Below are positions 1 through 8,976 of a DNA stretch of 64,000 nucleotides, in pieces. This DNA is from Pedobacter sp. Leaf216 (GTDB lineage: Bacteria; Bacteroidota; Bacteroidia; Sphingobacteriales; Sphingobacteriaceae). Below the pieces are notes generated by a model. It worked only from the letters and a program-made list of their open reading frames with translations, had not been told where the DNA came from and searched no databases. How positions within the stretch are numbered: position 1 is the stretch's first letter; the number at the start of each line of letters is the position of its first letter. Position numbers and translations under genes: made by a program. The stretch lies in assembly GCF_001421515.1 (NCBI RefSeq), contig NZ_LMKM01000012.1, positions 304,335 to 368,334 on the forward strand, read 5' to 3'.

Positions 1-1
1 A

Positions 2-29
2 TCGTGATGCTGAACTTGTTTCAGCATCT
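2..29. repeat. Fragment of dispersed palindromic repeat
   Basis: A short palindrome, GATGCTGAACTTGTTTCAGCATC, at the left edge. The same words (GCTGAA, TTGTTTCAG, CAGCAT) recur in the intergenic repeats near 6.0, 10.6, 38.0 and 56.7 kb. It is probably one end of a member of that family, cut by the window edge. Confidence 0.5.
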
Positions 30-46
30 ATTTTACGAAATTTCCA

Positions 47-92
47 GAGTTGACAACTTTTCTTTCTAAATGCATAGAAAAGTTGTAAACTC
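47..92 (-). terminator. Strong hairpin after glycosyltransferase gene
   Basis: A 17-bp stem with one mismatch (47-63 pairs with 76-92) and a 12-nt loop lies 9 bp after the stop codon of the leftward glycosyltransferase gene. There is no long T tract, so it may stabilise the 3' end rather than act as a classical intrinsic terminator. Confidence 0.5.
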
Positions 93-101
93 TTATTATA
101 G

Positions 102-1304
102 CTATGCGCTCACCAATTCTTCGTAAATCTTTAGCATTTTACTGGAGATTAAATGAACACCGTGGTCGTTTTCTACCGTTTTTCGTGCATTTTCACCAAT
201 TTCCATCCAGCGTTTTGGATTGATGATACACTGTAATATTGACCGGTAAAATTCATCTGCAGAATCTGCAATCAAAATATCATGTCCATGCCTGCAATTA
301 ATACCCTCTGCCGCTGTAGTGGTAGCAATAATGCATTTTTTCATAGCCATACCTTCAATAATTTTTACCCGCATGCCGGTTCCTGAAATTAAAGGGACAA
401 TCATAATGGCTTTTGAGTTCATAAATTCTACGGCATCAAACACCTCTCCTTCTACAATAAGGTTTTCGGAATCGTATTCGAAGAAATGTTTTTGCATATT
501 TTTCCCTGCGATATAAAAGCGGAGATCTTTATTTAATTTCTCTATATCGGGCCATATATCATCCAAAAACCATTCTAAACCTTCCTGATTCGGACGCCAA
601 TCCATAGCACCCAGATGAAAAAGTGTTGGAAAACTGGTTTTACTTTTATCTACTTTGTATTTTTCTAAATCGATGGCAACAGGAAAAACTGTCATGGGCA
701 CTTCGCAGCCAAACATCAGTATACTTTGGCGGTCGGGCTCAGAAATGGCAAAAATTTGGTGAAAACGGTTAATTTGATCAGTTTCGTAAGCTTTTAACCT
801 TTGTGCCAAAAAGGCGAGGTACTTTCGGCGTATTAGAAACTTTTCTGAATGTGAAAGTCGCTCCCAAAGTGTAAATTCGATATTATGCGCACGGTAAATT
901 AACTTCGCATTGCTATTTGCCTTTACTACATCTAAATAGGGAACAACAAAAAGACCTTCAAACTGGATAATATCAAATGCATTTTCGCGCAGGAGATTTT
1001 CTAACTGACGGGCGGCATCTTCGCTGTAATACCTGGAAACATTATAAGATTCGTTAGTGAAAATATTAAAAAATGCCGACCATACGTTTACTTCGGTATC
1101 TAAATCGTAGGTATGGTATTTAATCTGTTCAAAAATAGGATCATAGATATCTTCCATATCTATTTTTCCTTTTGTTGGGTTAAGGCTAAACAAAGTAATA
1201 TCCGCACCAAGTTGCAGTAAGCCTTTTATGGTATTGTAAACCACAATGGGATAACCACTATTTGGCGGAAAGGGAACCCGCTTAGTAATCAACAGAATTT
1301 TCAC
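102..1304 (-). CDS. Family 4-type glycosyltransferase
   Basis: A 400-residue GT-B fold glycosyltransferase, probably cytoplasmic and acting on a lipid-linked glycan or surface polysaccharide. The N-terminus MKILLITKRVPFPPNSG, with a glycine-containing acceptor-site loop, is typical of group 1 transferases. The C-terminal nucleotide-sugar region has the conserved segment ISGTGMRVKIIEGMAMKK at about residues 304-322, including the E-x7-E-type donor-binding area, followed by a TTAAEGI loop. It lies 22 bp downstream of rnhB on the same strand, so the two are probably co-transcribed. Family assignment is firm; the sugar and acceptor cannot be read from the sequence. Confidence 0.88.
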   Translation of the reverse strand: MKILLITKRVPFPPNSGYPIVVYNTIKGLLQLGADITLFSLNPTKGKIDMEDIYDPIFEQIKYHTYDLDTEVNVWSAFFNIFTNESYNVSRYYSEDAARQLENLLRENAFDIIQFEGLFVVPYLDVVKANSNAKLIYRAHNIEFTLWERLSHSEKFLIRRKYLAFLAQRLKAYETDQINRFHQIFAISEPDRQSILMFGCEVPMTVFPVAIDLEKYKVDKSKTSFPTLFHLGAMDWRPNQEGLEWFLDDIWPDIEKLNKDLRFYIAGKNMQKHFFEYDSENLIVEGEVFDAVEFMNSKAIMIVPLISGTGMRVKIIEGMAMKKCIIATTTAAEGINCRHGHDILIADSADEFYRSILQCIINPKRWMEIGENARKTVENDHGVHLISSKMLKIYEELVSA

Positions 1305-1326
1305 AATGTTGTGAAAATACGAAAAT

Positions 1327-1935
1327 TTAGGCGTTTTTTGAAAACAGTTCCAATTGGGGATCGCTCACGTTAAAAGTTTTGCGGTGAAAAGGCGATAAGC
1401 CGATTTCTATCACGGCTCTGCGGTGTGCTATTGTTGGGTATCCTTTATTCTGCTGCCAATTGTAATGGGGATAATCAATATGCAGATTAGTCATATATTC
1501 ATCCCTATGTGTTTTGGCCAATATAGATGCCGCAGCGATATTTAAATATTTGCCATCGCCTTTAACAATACAGCTATGTGGAATTTGGGGATAGGTTTTA
1601 AAACGGTTGCCATCTATTACCAGGTATTTTGGTTGGGTATGCAATTTTTCTATCGCCCTGTGCATAGCCAGAAATGAAGCATTTAGAATATTAATCTGGT
1701 CAATTTCTTCGTGATCGCATGAGGCCACAGCCCAGGCCAGAGCTTCTTTTTCAATAATTGGCCGTAACACGTCTCTCTGCTCATGAGATAATTGTTTCGA
1801 ATCATTTAATCCTTCCAACACAAAGCCTTTTGGTAAAATTACCGCAGCTGCAAAAACAGGCCCTGCAAGGCAACCTCTTCCAGCTTCATCACACCCGGCC
1901 TCTAATAATTCTTCCTGATAGCAGTTTAACAACAT
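1327..1935 (-). CDS. rnhB: Ribonuclease HII
   Basis: Ribonuclease HII, 202 residues, a normal length. It cuts the RNA strand of RNA-DNA hybrids and removes misincorporated ribonucleotides. The motif [13 protein letters not shown] carries the DE pair (D16, E17). Further acidic residues are in VIDGN (D108) and THRDEYM (D145), completing the expected metal site. Translation from the ATG at 1935 gives the family N-terminus [21 protein letters not shown], so the start is well placed. A TAAATTTG promoter-like box lies only 4 nt upstream of this ATG (see findings). The glycosyltransferase gene follows after 22 bp. Confidence 0.96.
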   Translation of the reverse strand: MLLNCYQEELLEAGCDEAGRGCLAGPVFAAAVILPKGFVLEGLNDSKQLSHEQRDVLRPIIEKEALAWAVASCDHEEIDQINILNASFLAMHRAIEKLHTQPKYLVIDGNRFKTYPQIPHSCIVKGDGKYLNIAAASILAKTHRDEYMTNLHIDYPHYNWQQNKGYPTIAHRRAVIEIGLSPFHRKTFNVSDPQLELFSKNA

Positions 1936-2015
1936 GTTGCAAATTTACTGAAATAGAGATACTAAGAAAATTATTTTGTTCAACATCTTTTAAACATTAA
2001 TTTTAAGGATAAACA

Positions 2016-2693
2016 ATGCCAATGTACACTACTAAACTCACTTTCCTTTTTGCTTTAATTTGCCTTGTAGGTTTTGCACAAAAGAAAAAATATGAGATAA
2101 TAGAACCACCTTCGAAAGAAATTGGTGATGTTTTAGAAAAACGAATGGTTTGTATTTACAGAAACATTTATGCACCTGAAGCGCGATTAAGATTTTTCCC
2201 TTTCAATGAATACAAAAAGATCGTATTGATTTCCTTCGAACTGCCAGAAGCAAGTACTGATATTGTCATTTATGATACAGATAAGCCATTAGTTAACGCT
2301 CCGGACAAGAAAGAAGTTGATCTGCCGTTACTAACAAAAAAACAAAAACTAGATCAAACGAGAATTAAAGAAAAGAAGATTTTATCAACCTTCGAGATTG
2401 ATAAGCTAACCGACATTTTATATAATTTTGGCTATAAGTCTACCAAGAGCTATAAAGGATTACGTATAGCAGATGAGGGATACAGTTGTTATAATCCCAG
2501 AAATGCAATTGTATTTTTAGATGAGAAGGGATTGATCGCAGAATATATTGAGATTTGTTTTGAATGCCGTCGAAGAGAAGAAAGTTCAGAAAAAATAAAA
2601 TCCGGAGAGTTTTGCACCGAGAAGTATGATCTGATCAGAAAATATTTTTATGCTGCTGGGATTAAATACGGGACAAACAAAAGTAAAAACTAA
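2016..2693 (+). CDS. Exported hypothetical protein with Cys cluster
   Basis: A 225-residue protein I do not recognise. The first 20 or so residues form a signal peptide ending around GFAQ, so the protein is exported to the periplasm or outer membrane. The mature part is mixed and charged, with a C-terminal segment containing C158, a CFEC pair (C181, C184) and C200, which may form disulfides or bind metal. A second ATG at codon 3 is an alternative start. It is divergent from rnhB and runs into the TfoX-like gene 9 bp downstream, suggesting an operon. Confidence 0.7.
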   Translation: MPMYTTKLTFLFALICLVGFAQKKKYEIIEPPSKEIGDVLEKRMVCIYRNIYAPEARLRFFPFNEYKKIVLISFELPEASTDIVIYDTDKPLVNAPDKKEVDLPLLTKKQKLDQTRIKEKKILSTFEIDKLTDILYNFGYKSTKSYKGLRIADEGYSCYNPRNAIVFLDEKGLIAEYIEICFECRRREESSEKIKSGEFCTEKYDLIRKYFYAAGIKYGTNKSKN

Positions 2694-2702
2694 TCGTAAA
2701 TC

Positions 2703-3062
2703 ATGAAATACAACGAAACCCTCGCCCTGCGTGTTGCCGAACGTTTAATGCATATTCCAGATGTTGAAGAAAAAGAGATGTTCAGTGGATTGGTTTTTAT
2801 GGTGAACGGCAAAATGTGCATTGGTGTTTCTAAAGAAAGTATGATGGTGAGGCTTGATCCCAATATTTTAGAAAATTTATCTGATAAAGATGGCTGGCAG
2901 CAGATGGTTATGGGCGATAGACCAATGAAAGGCTACATTTCGGTATTGGAAGATGTGTTGGTTCGCAATGATGAACTCGATTTTTGGGTAAACCTTGCAT
3001 TATCCTTTAATCCATTGGCGAAAGCTTCAAAAAGAAATAATAGAAAAGCAGCTAACCTGTAA
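2703..3062 (+). CDS. TfoX N-terminal domain protein
   Basis: A 119-residue protein matching the TfoX/Sxy N-terminal domain family. Visible features are the segment EKEMFSGLVFMVNGKMCIGV at about residues 22-41 and the later PMKGYISV. In gammaproteobacteria TfoX is a competence regulator, but stand-alone N-terminal domain proteins are widespread and mostly uncharacterised. The C-terminus is lysine/arginine-rich (KASKRNNRKAANL), which could touch nucleic acid. It probably shares a transcript with the exported protein 9 bp upstream. The family call is good; the function is unknown. Confidence 0.82.
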   Translation: MKYNETLALRVAERLMHIPDVEEKEMFSGLVFMVNGKMCIGVSKESMMVRLDPNILENLSDKDGWQQMVMGDRPMKGYISVLEDVLVRNDELDFWVNLALSFNPLAKASKRNNRKAANL

Positions 3063-3123
3063 ATAAGGCCGAAACTGGCAAATCCATATTTTTTGATTAA
3101 TTTTATCTTTCTAATCAAATTTT

Positions 3124-3759
3124 ATGAAAAAAGGAGCTCCTGTAGCGGTATTTCTGCTATCTATTTCACTTACTCTTCTGGCTCAGGTTAAAAGATCAAC
3201 CACGCAAACTTCAGATATTAAAGAAACAAATACACAACAATTAAAAACAGCTACACCTGAAGGGCATTACTGTGATTATTGCAAATTAAATTACCCTGAA
3301 TCGCATTTTCCATGCATCATGAAATCCATCAAAGGCAAACTGGATGTAATAACCGGAGAGGTAAGTTTTGCAGCTGGGCAACCCATAGGTGGTATTGTGG
3401 TTAAAGGTGGTAAAAATGCCGGAGGGAATACAATAAACCTGGTTACCAATCAAAACGGGGAAATAGAATTTAACAATGAAACTTCAGGAAATTACAAATT
3501 GATCATCACTGTTCCTTCCACTAACCCAAACTCAAGGGTAGCGGGTTCGCCAATTGGGGGGATAATTGTGAAAGGTGGTAAAAATCCGGGTGGCAGTTTG
3601 ATTACGGTAATCACTAACGAAAATGGCGAAATAGAACTTAATAATCTTTCTGCGGGAACCTATAAATTCACCGCTCTTGGTGCTACTTCAACAGAGAAAA
3701 GTAATCCTTTGTACAAATCCAGTCATTCGGATAAGACCAACCCTTTATATCAGGAGTAA
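3124..3759 (+). CDS. Exported protein with duplicated Gly-rich module
   Basis: A 211-residue exported protein with an N-terminal signal peptide (about residues 1-20). A short cysteine segment follows (C50, C53, C64 in HYCDYCKLNYPESHFPC). Two copies of a roughly 42-residue module come next, at about 87-128 and 143-184. Each opens with PIGGI(V/I)VKGGKN(A/P)GG, continues with TN(Q/E)NGEIE and ends in a SG/AG-xYK beta strand. This resembles the small beta-sandwich carboxypeptidase-regulatory/SdrD-B-type fold, but I cannot name a function. The C-terminus has NPLYK/NPLYQ repeats. No operon partner is evident. Confidence 0.7.
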   Translation: MKKGAPVAVFLLSISLTLLAQVKRSTTQTSDIKETNTQQLKTATPEGHYCDYCKLNYPESHFPCIMKSIKGKLDVITGEVSFAAGQPIGGIVVKGGKNAGGNTINLVTNQNGEIEFNNETSGNYKLIITVPSTNPNSRVAGSPIGGIIVKGGKNPGGSLITVITNENGEIELNNLSAGTYKFTALGATSTEKSNPLYKSSHSDKTNPLYQE

Positions 3760-3855
3760 ATTCGTTAAATTTACGTTACATTCCATTTTTGGCACCATTA
3801 TGGAATCTTTCAAGTTTGTGCATCTTTAAATTGTTACACATTTAAAACACACATT

Positions 3856-4386
3856 ATGAAACGTTTAAATTTAATATTGAGCCTTGCCTTTCTCTTGCTT
3901 GGATTTCAATCTTTTGCCCAAACCAATAAAGAAACTACAGTCAGAATTGTAGCCGACAAAAATTATACTTTTATTGCCAACTCAGCCATGCCGATGTCTA
4001 ATAACGATATTAGCAAAATATTAACGATGATGCCTGGCGGACAAGGGGGAGCAACTATTAACCTATCGGGATCACAATACGATGTACGGGTGACTAAAGA
4101 TAGTGTTGTGGCATATTTACCTTATTACGGAAGATCTTATACTTCGCCGATAGATCCGAGCCAGGGAGGGATTAAATTTACTTCAAAAGATTTTACCTAC
4201 ACAGAATCGAAAAATAAAAAAGGATCTTATACCATCCAGATCAACACCAAGGATGTAAAAAGAGAAAACTATCGCTTTACCATCAATATTTCTACCAATG
4301 GTTATGCTTCATTAACAGCAAGTAGCTTTAATAAACAGCCGATTATTTTTAACGGCTATTTAGACGAACCGAAGAAAAAGGATTAA
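3856..4386 (+). CDS. DUF4251 exported protein
   Basis: A 176-residue exported protein of the DUF4251 family, common in Bacteroidetes. It has a clean signal peptide (about 1-21, ending SFAQ). The body contains NYTFIANSAMPMS, the LSGSQYDVRVTKDSVVAYLP region, then PYYGRSYTSP, which is characteristic. The C-terminal half is predicted beta-rich. It probably sits in the periplasm or on a membrane; its role is not known. It stands alone, followed by a palindromic repeat that may also end its transcript. Confidence 0.82.
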   Translation: MKRLNLILSLAFLLLGFQSFAQTNKETTVRIVADKNYTFIANSAMPMSNNDISKILTMMPGGQGGATINLSGSQYDVRVTKDSVVAYLPYYGRSYTSPIDPSQGGIKFTSKDFTYTESKNKKGSYTIQINTKDVKRENYRFTINISTNGYASLTASSFNKQPIIFNGYLDEPKKKD

Positions 4387-4393
4387 TATGTAA

Positions 4394-4496
4394 ATCGTCA
4401 TTGCTGAGAAGGAACGACGAAGCAATCTTTCATGCTGGCGAGCCCTGCTATAAAGATTGCTTCGTAGGCTGAAAAAGCCTTTCTCGCAATGACGAT
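4394..4496. repeat. Palindromic intergenic repeat, CGTCATTGC type
   Basis: A 103-bp imperfect inverted repeat with ends ATCGTCATTGC and GCAATGACGAT and inner arms AAGCAATCTTT and AAAGATTGCTT. It fills the gap between convergent genes. A close relative lies at 20171-20280. Confidence 0.8.
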
Positions 4497-4501
4497 TTCA
4501 C

Positions 4502-5590
4502 TTACTTCTTCACCAACTCAATTTGAAAAATATGTGGCCACTTTTTACCTGCCACGAAAAGTCTTTTGGTTGCTTTATCATAAGCAATGCCGTTTAAAAC
4601 ATTATTCGCTTTTTCATCTTCAGTTTTAAAGTAATCGGCGGGCAACAATCCTGATAGATCAATTTTGCTTTCTACAGCACCTGTTTCCGGATTGATAATC
4701 AGAATTTCGTTTGTTGTATATACGTTTGCATAAATTTTGCCATCAATAATTTCCAATTCGTTCAAGTTTTGAATGGCACCTTTATTGTCGAAAACATCAA
4801 TTGATCCAATTTTCTGATAAGAATCTTTATCCAGAAAAAATATTGTGTTCGAACCATCAGTATTGTATACTTTTTGTCCATCGAAAGCCAAACCCCAACC
4901 TTCTCTGCCAGTGGTATAAGAAAATTCAGACAGTTTTTTAAAAGTTGTCTTATCGTAAACGAAACCAACTTTTTCACGGTAAGTTAACTGAATAATCTTA
5001 TTGCCGATTACCGTTATTCCTTCGCCAAAATATTGTTTATCTAAATCTGCTTTCTGTAAGATTTTCCCGGTAGAAGGTTCTACTTTACGTAAGCTCGAAT
5101 GGCCGTAATCTCCTGCACTTTCATAAAAAAATCCGTCATGATATTCAAGGCCTTCTACATAAGAAGCTGTATCGTGAGGCAAGGTTTTAATTACCTTATA
5201 ACTGTATTCAGAAGGTGCCTGAGCAGCTAAAACATTAATGTTTGAGGTTAAATCTTCTGATTTTCCTTCGCCGAATATTTTTGCTGTGATTAAGTGATTT
5301 CCTAATTTTAAACCTGCAGTTTTTAGTTTAATGGCTGAAGTATCAGTTTTCGAAAGTACTTTAACGGTATCGATTAAATAAACAACAGAATCTACCTTTT
5401 GCTCGGCTCCAAATTGTACTTTAACATCAAATTCATTACCTGATGCCACATTAAGGCCCGTCATAGGTGAAACAAAGCTTCTGTAGGTTGTGGTAGAACT
5501 GTCTTTACAAGAACTTACGAAGGCAAGTGCAATTCCGATAAATAAGAAATTTTTGATTGGGTTAATCTTCAGGCCAAAACGCATCTTCAA
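4502..5590 (-). CDS. Glutaminyl-peptide cyclotransferase, lipoprotein
   Basis: A 362-residue lipoprotein with a lipobox (FVSSC, Cys28). It has the five-bladed propeller pattern of plant-type/bacterial glutaminyl-peptide cyclotransferase, which converts N-terminal Gln to pyroglutamate on exported proteins. Visible signatures include YVEGLEYHDGFFYESAGDYG, GEGITVIGNKIIQLTY, the NELEIIDGKIYANVY blade and the closing LNGIAYDKATKRLFVAGKKW. An extra N-terminal domain of about 100 residues precedes the propeller. The gene start overlaps the end of yraN by 29 bp, so translation is probably coupled. Lead-in residues before the lipobox could start at codon 1 or 3. Confidence 0.88.
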   Translation of the reverse strand: MKMRFGLKINPIKNFLFIGIALAFVSSCKDSSTTTYRSFVSPMTGLNVASGNEFDVKVQFGAEQKVDSVVYLIDTVKVLSKTDTSAIKLKTAGLKLGNHLITAKIFGEGKSEDLTSNINVLAAQAPSEYSYKVIKTLPHDTASYVEGLEYHDGFFYESAGDYGHSSLRKVEPSTGKILQKADLDKQYFGEGITVIGNKIIQLTYREKVGFVYDKTTFKKLSEFSYTTGREGWGLAFDGQKVYNTDGSNTIFFLDKDSYQKIGSIDVFDNKGAIQNLNELEIIDGKIYANVYTTNEILIINPETGAVESKIDLSGLLPADYFKTEDEKANNVLNGIAYDKATKRLFVAGKKWPHIFQIELVKK

Positions 5591-5927
5591 TATGTTTTAA
5601 ATTATAATTTTTATTTTTTATAAATGTAATCGCAATAATGTCAAAACGGACATCATTTTGATGATTCATGATTTCAATATAGGCATTCGCAGCCAATTCC
5701 ATCTGAATTTGCTTCGCTTTTTGTACAAATTCTTCCGGATCGCCAAAAGCTACAGAACTTCGGGTTTTTACTTCCACAAAGATCATGATTCCGTTTTTAT
5801 ATACAATCAGGTCAACTTCGGCTTTTCCGTGCGTCCAGTTTTCATCTAAAATTTCATAACCTTCAACTTCCAAATATTGCTTGGCAATTCGTTCTCCCTC
5901 TTTCCCTAAATCATTGTGTAATGCCAT
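5562..5927 (-). CDS. yraN: UPF0102 (YraN) endonuclease-like protein
   Basis: A 121-residue protein of the YraN/UPF0102 family, which has a restriction-endonuclease-like core. The catalytic-type pattern is present: E37-V-D39 in KAEVDLIVYK and E52-V-K54 in FVEVKTR. It starts with MALHNDLGKEGERIAKQYL, matching the family. Its biological job is not settled; a role in processing structured DNA or RNA is inferred from the fold. The 3' end overlaps the cyclotransferase gene by 29 bp. Confidence 0.92.
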   Translation of the reverse strand: MALHNDLGKEGERIAKQYLEVEGYEILDENWTHGKAEVDLIVYKNGIMIFVEVKTRSSVAFGDPEEFVQKAKQIQMELAANAYIEIMNHQNDVRFDIIAITFIKNKNYNLKHIEDAFWPED

Positions 5928-5995
5928 AAATGATTAAAACTGGATTTAGATTAAAAATTTCTATAGAAATGATACTAGTTTCTTAACTTAAATTG

Positions 5996-6110
5996 ATCGT
6001 CATGCTGAATTTATTTTATTAGCAGTTTTTATTGTTTTAAAGGTCTAATAGCTACTTCGTGGTCAGCATCTTCCTGCTATAAAGACCCTAAAATAAATTC
6101 AAGATAACGA
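5996..6110. repeat. Dispersed palindromic repeat
   Basis: An imperfect repeat with ends GATCGTCATGCTGAATTTATTTT and AAAATAAATTCAAGATAACGA. It shares ordered words (GCTGAATTTATTTT, TTTTAAA, TAGCTACT, GCAGC/TCAGC) with the copy at 10641-10752, so the two are homologous elements rather than chance palindromes. The rest of the gap before dnaG (to 6188) shows nothing else. Confidence 0.7.
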
Positions 6111-6188
6111 TACTATTATTTAATACATGAAGTTATGTTATCTATAAAACTAAGCGATCATTTCTATTAAATGATAATCAACTCTAAT

Positions 6189-8168
6189 TTATTTTACAAT
6201 CACAGAACCCAAAAACTTCGAAATTTCTCTTTCGACGCCCTTAATCACCCCGTAACGCTGCATCAAAATCATTTGATTGTCCTCATTTTTTTCATCTTTA
6301 ATTTCCTTCAACAGATTCATCAATATTTTTTCGACTTTTCGTTTTTTAAGGTGAAAAATGCCGCCTAAAATCGTAGCTTTTAAATTCATTGATTCATCTT
6401 TTACATAAATGAGATGCTTGTTTAACCAATTTTCACTTAAGGCATATTCTGAAGTCGATAATGTGATGGCGAGATCGGCAATGTCTCTATCTTCGTGTTT
6501 TACAAAATGGTTGGAAGTAGGCAAACGTCCATTGTCGATTTCTGATTTATAGTAATCAATAATTCTTTTACACAGCGGATCGTCGAATTCTACGTCGCTC
6601 AGATTCTGCATAATAAAAGAACCGATGTACATGTCATCAATCTTATCCCAATTTACAAACTCGTGTCCGAAAGCCAGTAATAACCTCACAATTTCTTTTT
6701 CCTGATGCTCGTTTTCCTCTACAGGTGGCTCTTGCCCCATCGGGCCTGCGCTATCATCCCATAAATCATCTGGCGGACCAAGCGGCTCGGGCGGACCTGA
6801 AGAATATGGCTTTGAACTTGCAGAAGAATTTGATCGCTGGTTGTTATCAAAACTTTTTTTAAGCTTAGCCGAACGCATTTTATTGAGCTCACTTAATAGA
6901 ATGTGTTCATCAATTTCGAGCAAACTGCTACACTCACGGATAAAAACAGATGCTTTAATAGGATCGGGAATTTTCGCAATACTTTCTACAATATCACGGA
7001 TAATACCAGCACGTTTAATGGGATCGTTACCAGCGTCTTTTAGTAGTACATTGGCTTTGTATAAAATAAAGTCTTTTCTGTTCTGCTCAAGATAGGTTTT
7101 AAAAGCTCCTGCTCCCACATGGTGCATATAAGAATCCGGATCGTGACCATCGGGGAAGGAAACGATTTTCACGTTAAGGCCTTCTTCCAAAATCATATCC
7201 AAACCACGGAGTGAGGCTTTAATACCTGCAGCATCACCATCGAATAAAATGGTAATGTTCTGTGTAAAACGCCCGATCAGTTTAATCTGCTCTACTGTTA
7301 ACGAAGTACCCGAAGATGCTACCACGTTTTCTATGCCGGCCTGATGAACGGAAAGCACATCGGCGTAACCTTCTGCCAGGTAACAGTTATCTAAATCGCG
7401 AATGGCTTTTTTAGCATGGAATAAACCATAAAGCACATTCGATTTATGGTAAATTTCACTTTCCGGAGAGTTTACATATTTCGGAACATTTTTATCGGTT
7501 TTTAAAGTTCTACCTCCAAAACCGATAATCCTACCCGTAAAGTTGTGGATTGGGAACATCACACGGCCACGGAAGCGATCGTAAATTTTGCCGTTATCGT
7601 TTTTAATTGATAATCCGGTAGCTTCTAAAAATTCTAATTTATGGCCTGCGTTGATCGCGCTTTGCGTCATGGCATCCCAAACATCGGGTGAGTAACCTAC
7701 CTCGAATTTCTTTAGGATGTCTTCTCTAAAGCCACGCTCTTTAAAATAGCTGAGGCCAATGCCTTTGCCTTCTTCTGTTTCCCAAAGTTGTTTCACAAAA
7801 AATGCAGCTGCGTATTGTGAAACAACGTAAAGACTTTCTTTGGCACTTTGTGCTTCGGCATCCTGAGGACTTAATTCAGCTTCCTCAACTTCAATATTGT
7901 ATTTATTGGCTAAAAACTTAAGTGCTTCCGGATATGAATATTTTTCATGATCCATTATAAAGCGCACTGAATCTCCACCTTTGCCACAACCAAAACATTT
8001 GTAAATGCCTTTGGTTACGGATACGTGAAAGGATGGTGTTTTTTCGCCATGGAAAGGGCAATTGCCAATTAAACTGGTTCCGCGTTTTTTTAAGTGCACA
8101 AAATCCCCTACTACCTCCTCAATACGGGCGGTATCCATTATCTTATCTATCGTTTCGCGGTTTATCAT
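6189..8168 (-). CDS. dnaG: DNA primase
   Basis: Replicative primase, 659 residues, making RNA primers at the fork. The N-terminal zinc-binding domain has C37, H40, C58 and C61 (CPFHGEKTPSFH...CFGCGKGG). The central catalytic core contains FGGRTL and the Toprim motifs AEGYADVLSVHQAG (near 267) and FDGDAAGIKA. A proline/serine-rich linker (SSASSKPYSSGPPEPLGPPD) precedes the C-terminal helicase-binding domain. A clear ATG start gives MINRETIDKIMDTARIEEVV, matching the family. It is a single-gene unit flanked by repeats on both sides. Confidence 0.97.
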   Translation of the reverse strand: MINRETIDKIMDTARIEEVVGDFVHLKKRGTSLIGNCPFHGEKTPSFHVSVTKGIYKCFGCGKGGDSVRFIMDHEKYSYPEALKFLANKYNIEVEEAELSPQDAEAQSAKESLYVVSQYAAAFFVKQLWETEEGKGIGLSYFKERGFREDILKKFEVGYSPDVWDAMTQSAINAGHKLEFLEATGLSIKNDNGKIYDRFRGRVMFPIHNFTGRIIGFGGRTLKTDKNVPKYVNSPESEIYHKSNVLYGLFHAKKAIRDLDNCYLAEGYADVLSVHQAGIENVVASSGTSLTVEQIKLIGRFTQNITILFDGDAAGIKASLRGLDMILEEGLNVKIVSFPDGHDPDSYMHHVGAGAFKTYLEQNRKDFILYKANVLLKDAGNDPIKRAGIIRDIVESIAKIPDPIKASVFIRECSSLLEIDEHILLSELNKMRSAKLKKSFDNNQRSNSSASSKPYSSGPPEPLGPPDDLWDDSAGPMGQEPPVEENEHQEKEIVRLLLAFGHEFVNWDKIDDMYIGSFIMQNLSDVEFDDPLCKRIIDYYKSEIDNGRLPTSNHFVKHEDRDIADLAITLSTSEYALSENWLNKHLIYVKDESMNLKATILGGIFHLKKRKVEKILMNLLKEIKDEKNEDNQMILMQRYGVIKGVEREISKFLGSVIVK

Positions 8169-8197
8169 ATACGCACAGCGCTTTCCTCTTCTTTTTT

Positions 8198-8288
8198 ACC
8201 ACAAAGATAACAGAGAAAAAAAACACAAAGAACACAGAGAAAAGTTTCTTTGTGTTCTTTGCGAAATACTTTGCGCGCTTTGCGGTTT
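8198..8288. repeat. ACAAAG/CTTTG-rich inverted repeat
   Basis: The gap between dnaG and the SGNH esterase gene is almost wholly an inverted repeat. AAACACAAAGAACACAGAG pairs with TTTCTTTGTGTTCTTTGCG, and the element ends in CTTTGCGGTTT. The same vocabulary recurs at 39954-40028, around 14.4 kb and at 56.5-57.1 kb. Confidence 0.7.
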
Positions 8289-8296
8289 AAAATGTT

Positions 8297-8956
8297 CTAC
8301 TTCACTAAAGGCAATAACTCATCGGCAACCAATTTATTGCCAGTTTCGTTTAAGTGTACCCTATCAACGGTTAAAACACCTTTTTCTTTATCTTCAGGAT
8401 TATTTTTTGCTTCGTATTCTGTAAAAATCTTTCTTAAATCGCATACCGGAAGATTGTTTTTTGCAGCCAGTTCTCTAATCCCGGCAGCATATTTATTTAA
8501 ATCGGCATCCAATTCATTTGTACCATCTTTTTTCTCTCCTACTACAGAAGGTGTTACCAATACTACTTTGCTTCCTACGCCCTGAATTTTATTGATCAAC
8601 GCCTGGTAAAACTTTAAATATTTATCGTAATCAGTTCCTGTATGAGAAGATTGCTTGTGCCAAACATCATTAATACCCACATAAATTACCACTAAATCAG
8701 GTTTTTTATTCAACACATCATCTTCTAAACGGAGGTATAAATCGTATACTTTGTTACCGCCTATCCCTGCACCAGTTACATTGTATTTAGTAGAATCTAA
8801 CGCTTGTTTGATCAGGGTTACATATCCTTTTTTTGAAACTCCTTGCTGGGTAATCGAATCGCCGAAAAAGATAATCCGTTTTGGTTTAAATGTCATTGAG
8901 GTTAATGCAATTAGGCAAAAGCTTAGTAAAATACTTGTTTTTAATAGTGTTTTCAT
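8297..8956 (-). CDS. SGNH/GDSL-family esterase, exported
   Basis: A 219-residue exported SGNH hydrolase, probably a carbohydrate or lipid acyl-esterase. After a signal peptide (about 1-22) come the block I nucleophile in IIFFGDSITQQG, a glycine in GAGIGGNKV (block II), GIND in VIYVGINDVWH (block III) and D-x-x-H in VDRVHLNETG (block V). The complete set suggests an active enzyme. Substrate cannot be told. It is 20 bp downstream of the beta-lactamase-like hydrolase on the same strand, so they likely form an operon. Confidence 0.88.
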   Translation of the reverse strand: MKTLLKTSILLSFCLIALTSMTFKPKRIIFFGDSITQQGVSKKGYVTLIKQALDSTKYNVTGAGIGGNKVYDLYLRLEDDVLNKKPDLVVIYVGINDVWHKQSSHTGTDYDKYLKFYQALINKIQGVGSKVVLVTPSVVGEKKDGTNELDADLNKYAAGIRELAAKNNLPVCDLRKIFTEYEAKNNPEDKEKGVLTVDRVHLNETGNKLVADELLPLVK

Positions 8957-8976
8957 CTTTTTATAATTGGTTAGGG

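Noticed and set aside
1940..1947. TAAATTTG as the regular rnhB promoter
   Set aside because: Only 4 nt from the ATG, so it would need a leaderless message; kept as a finding rather than a feature.
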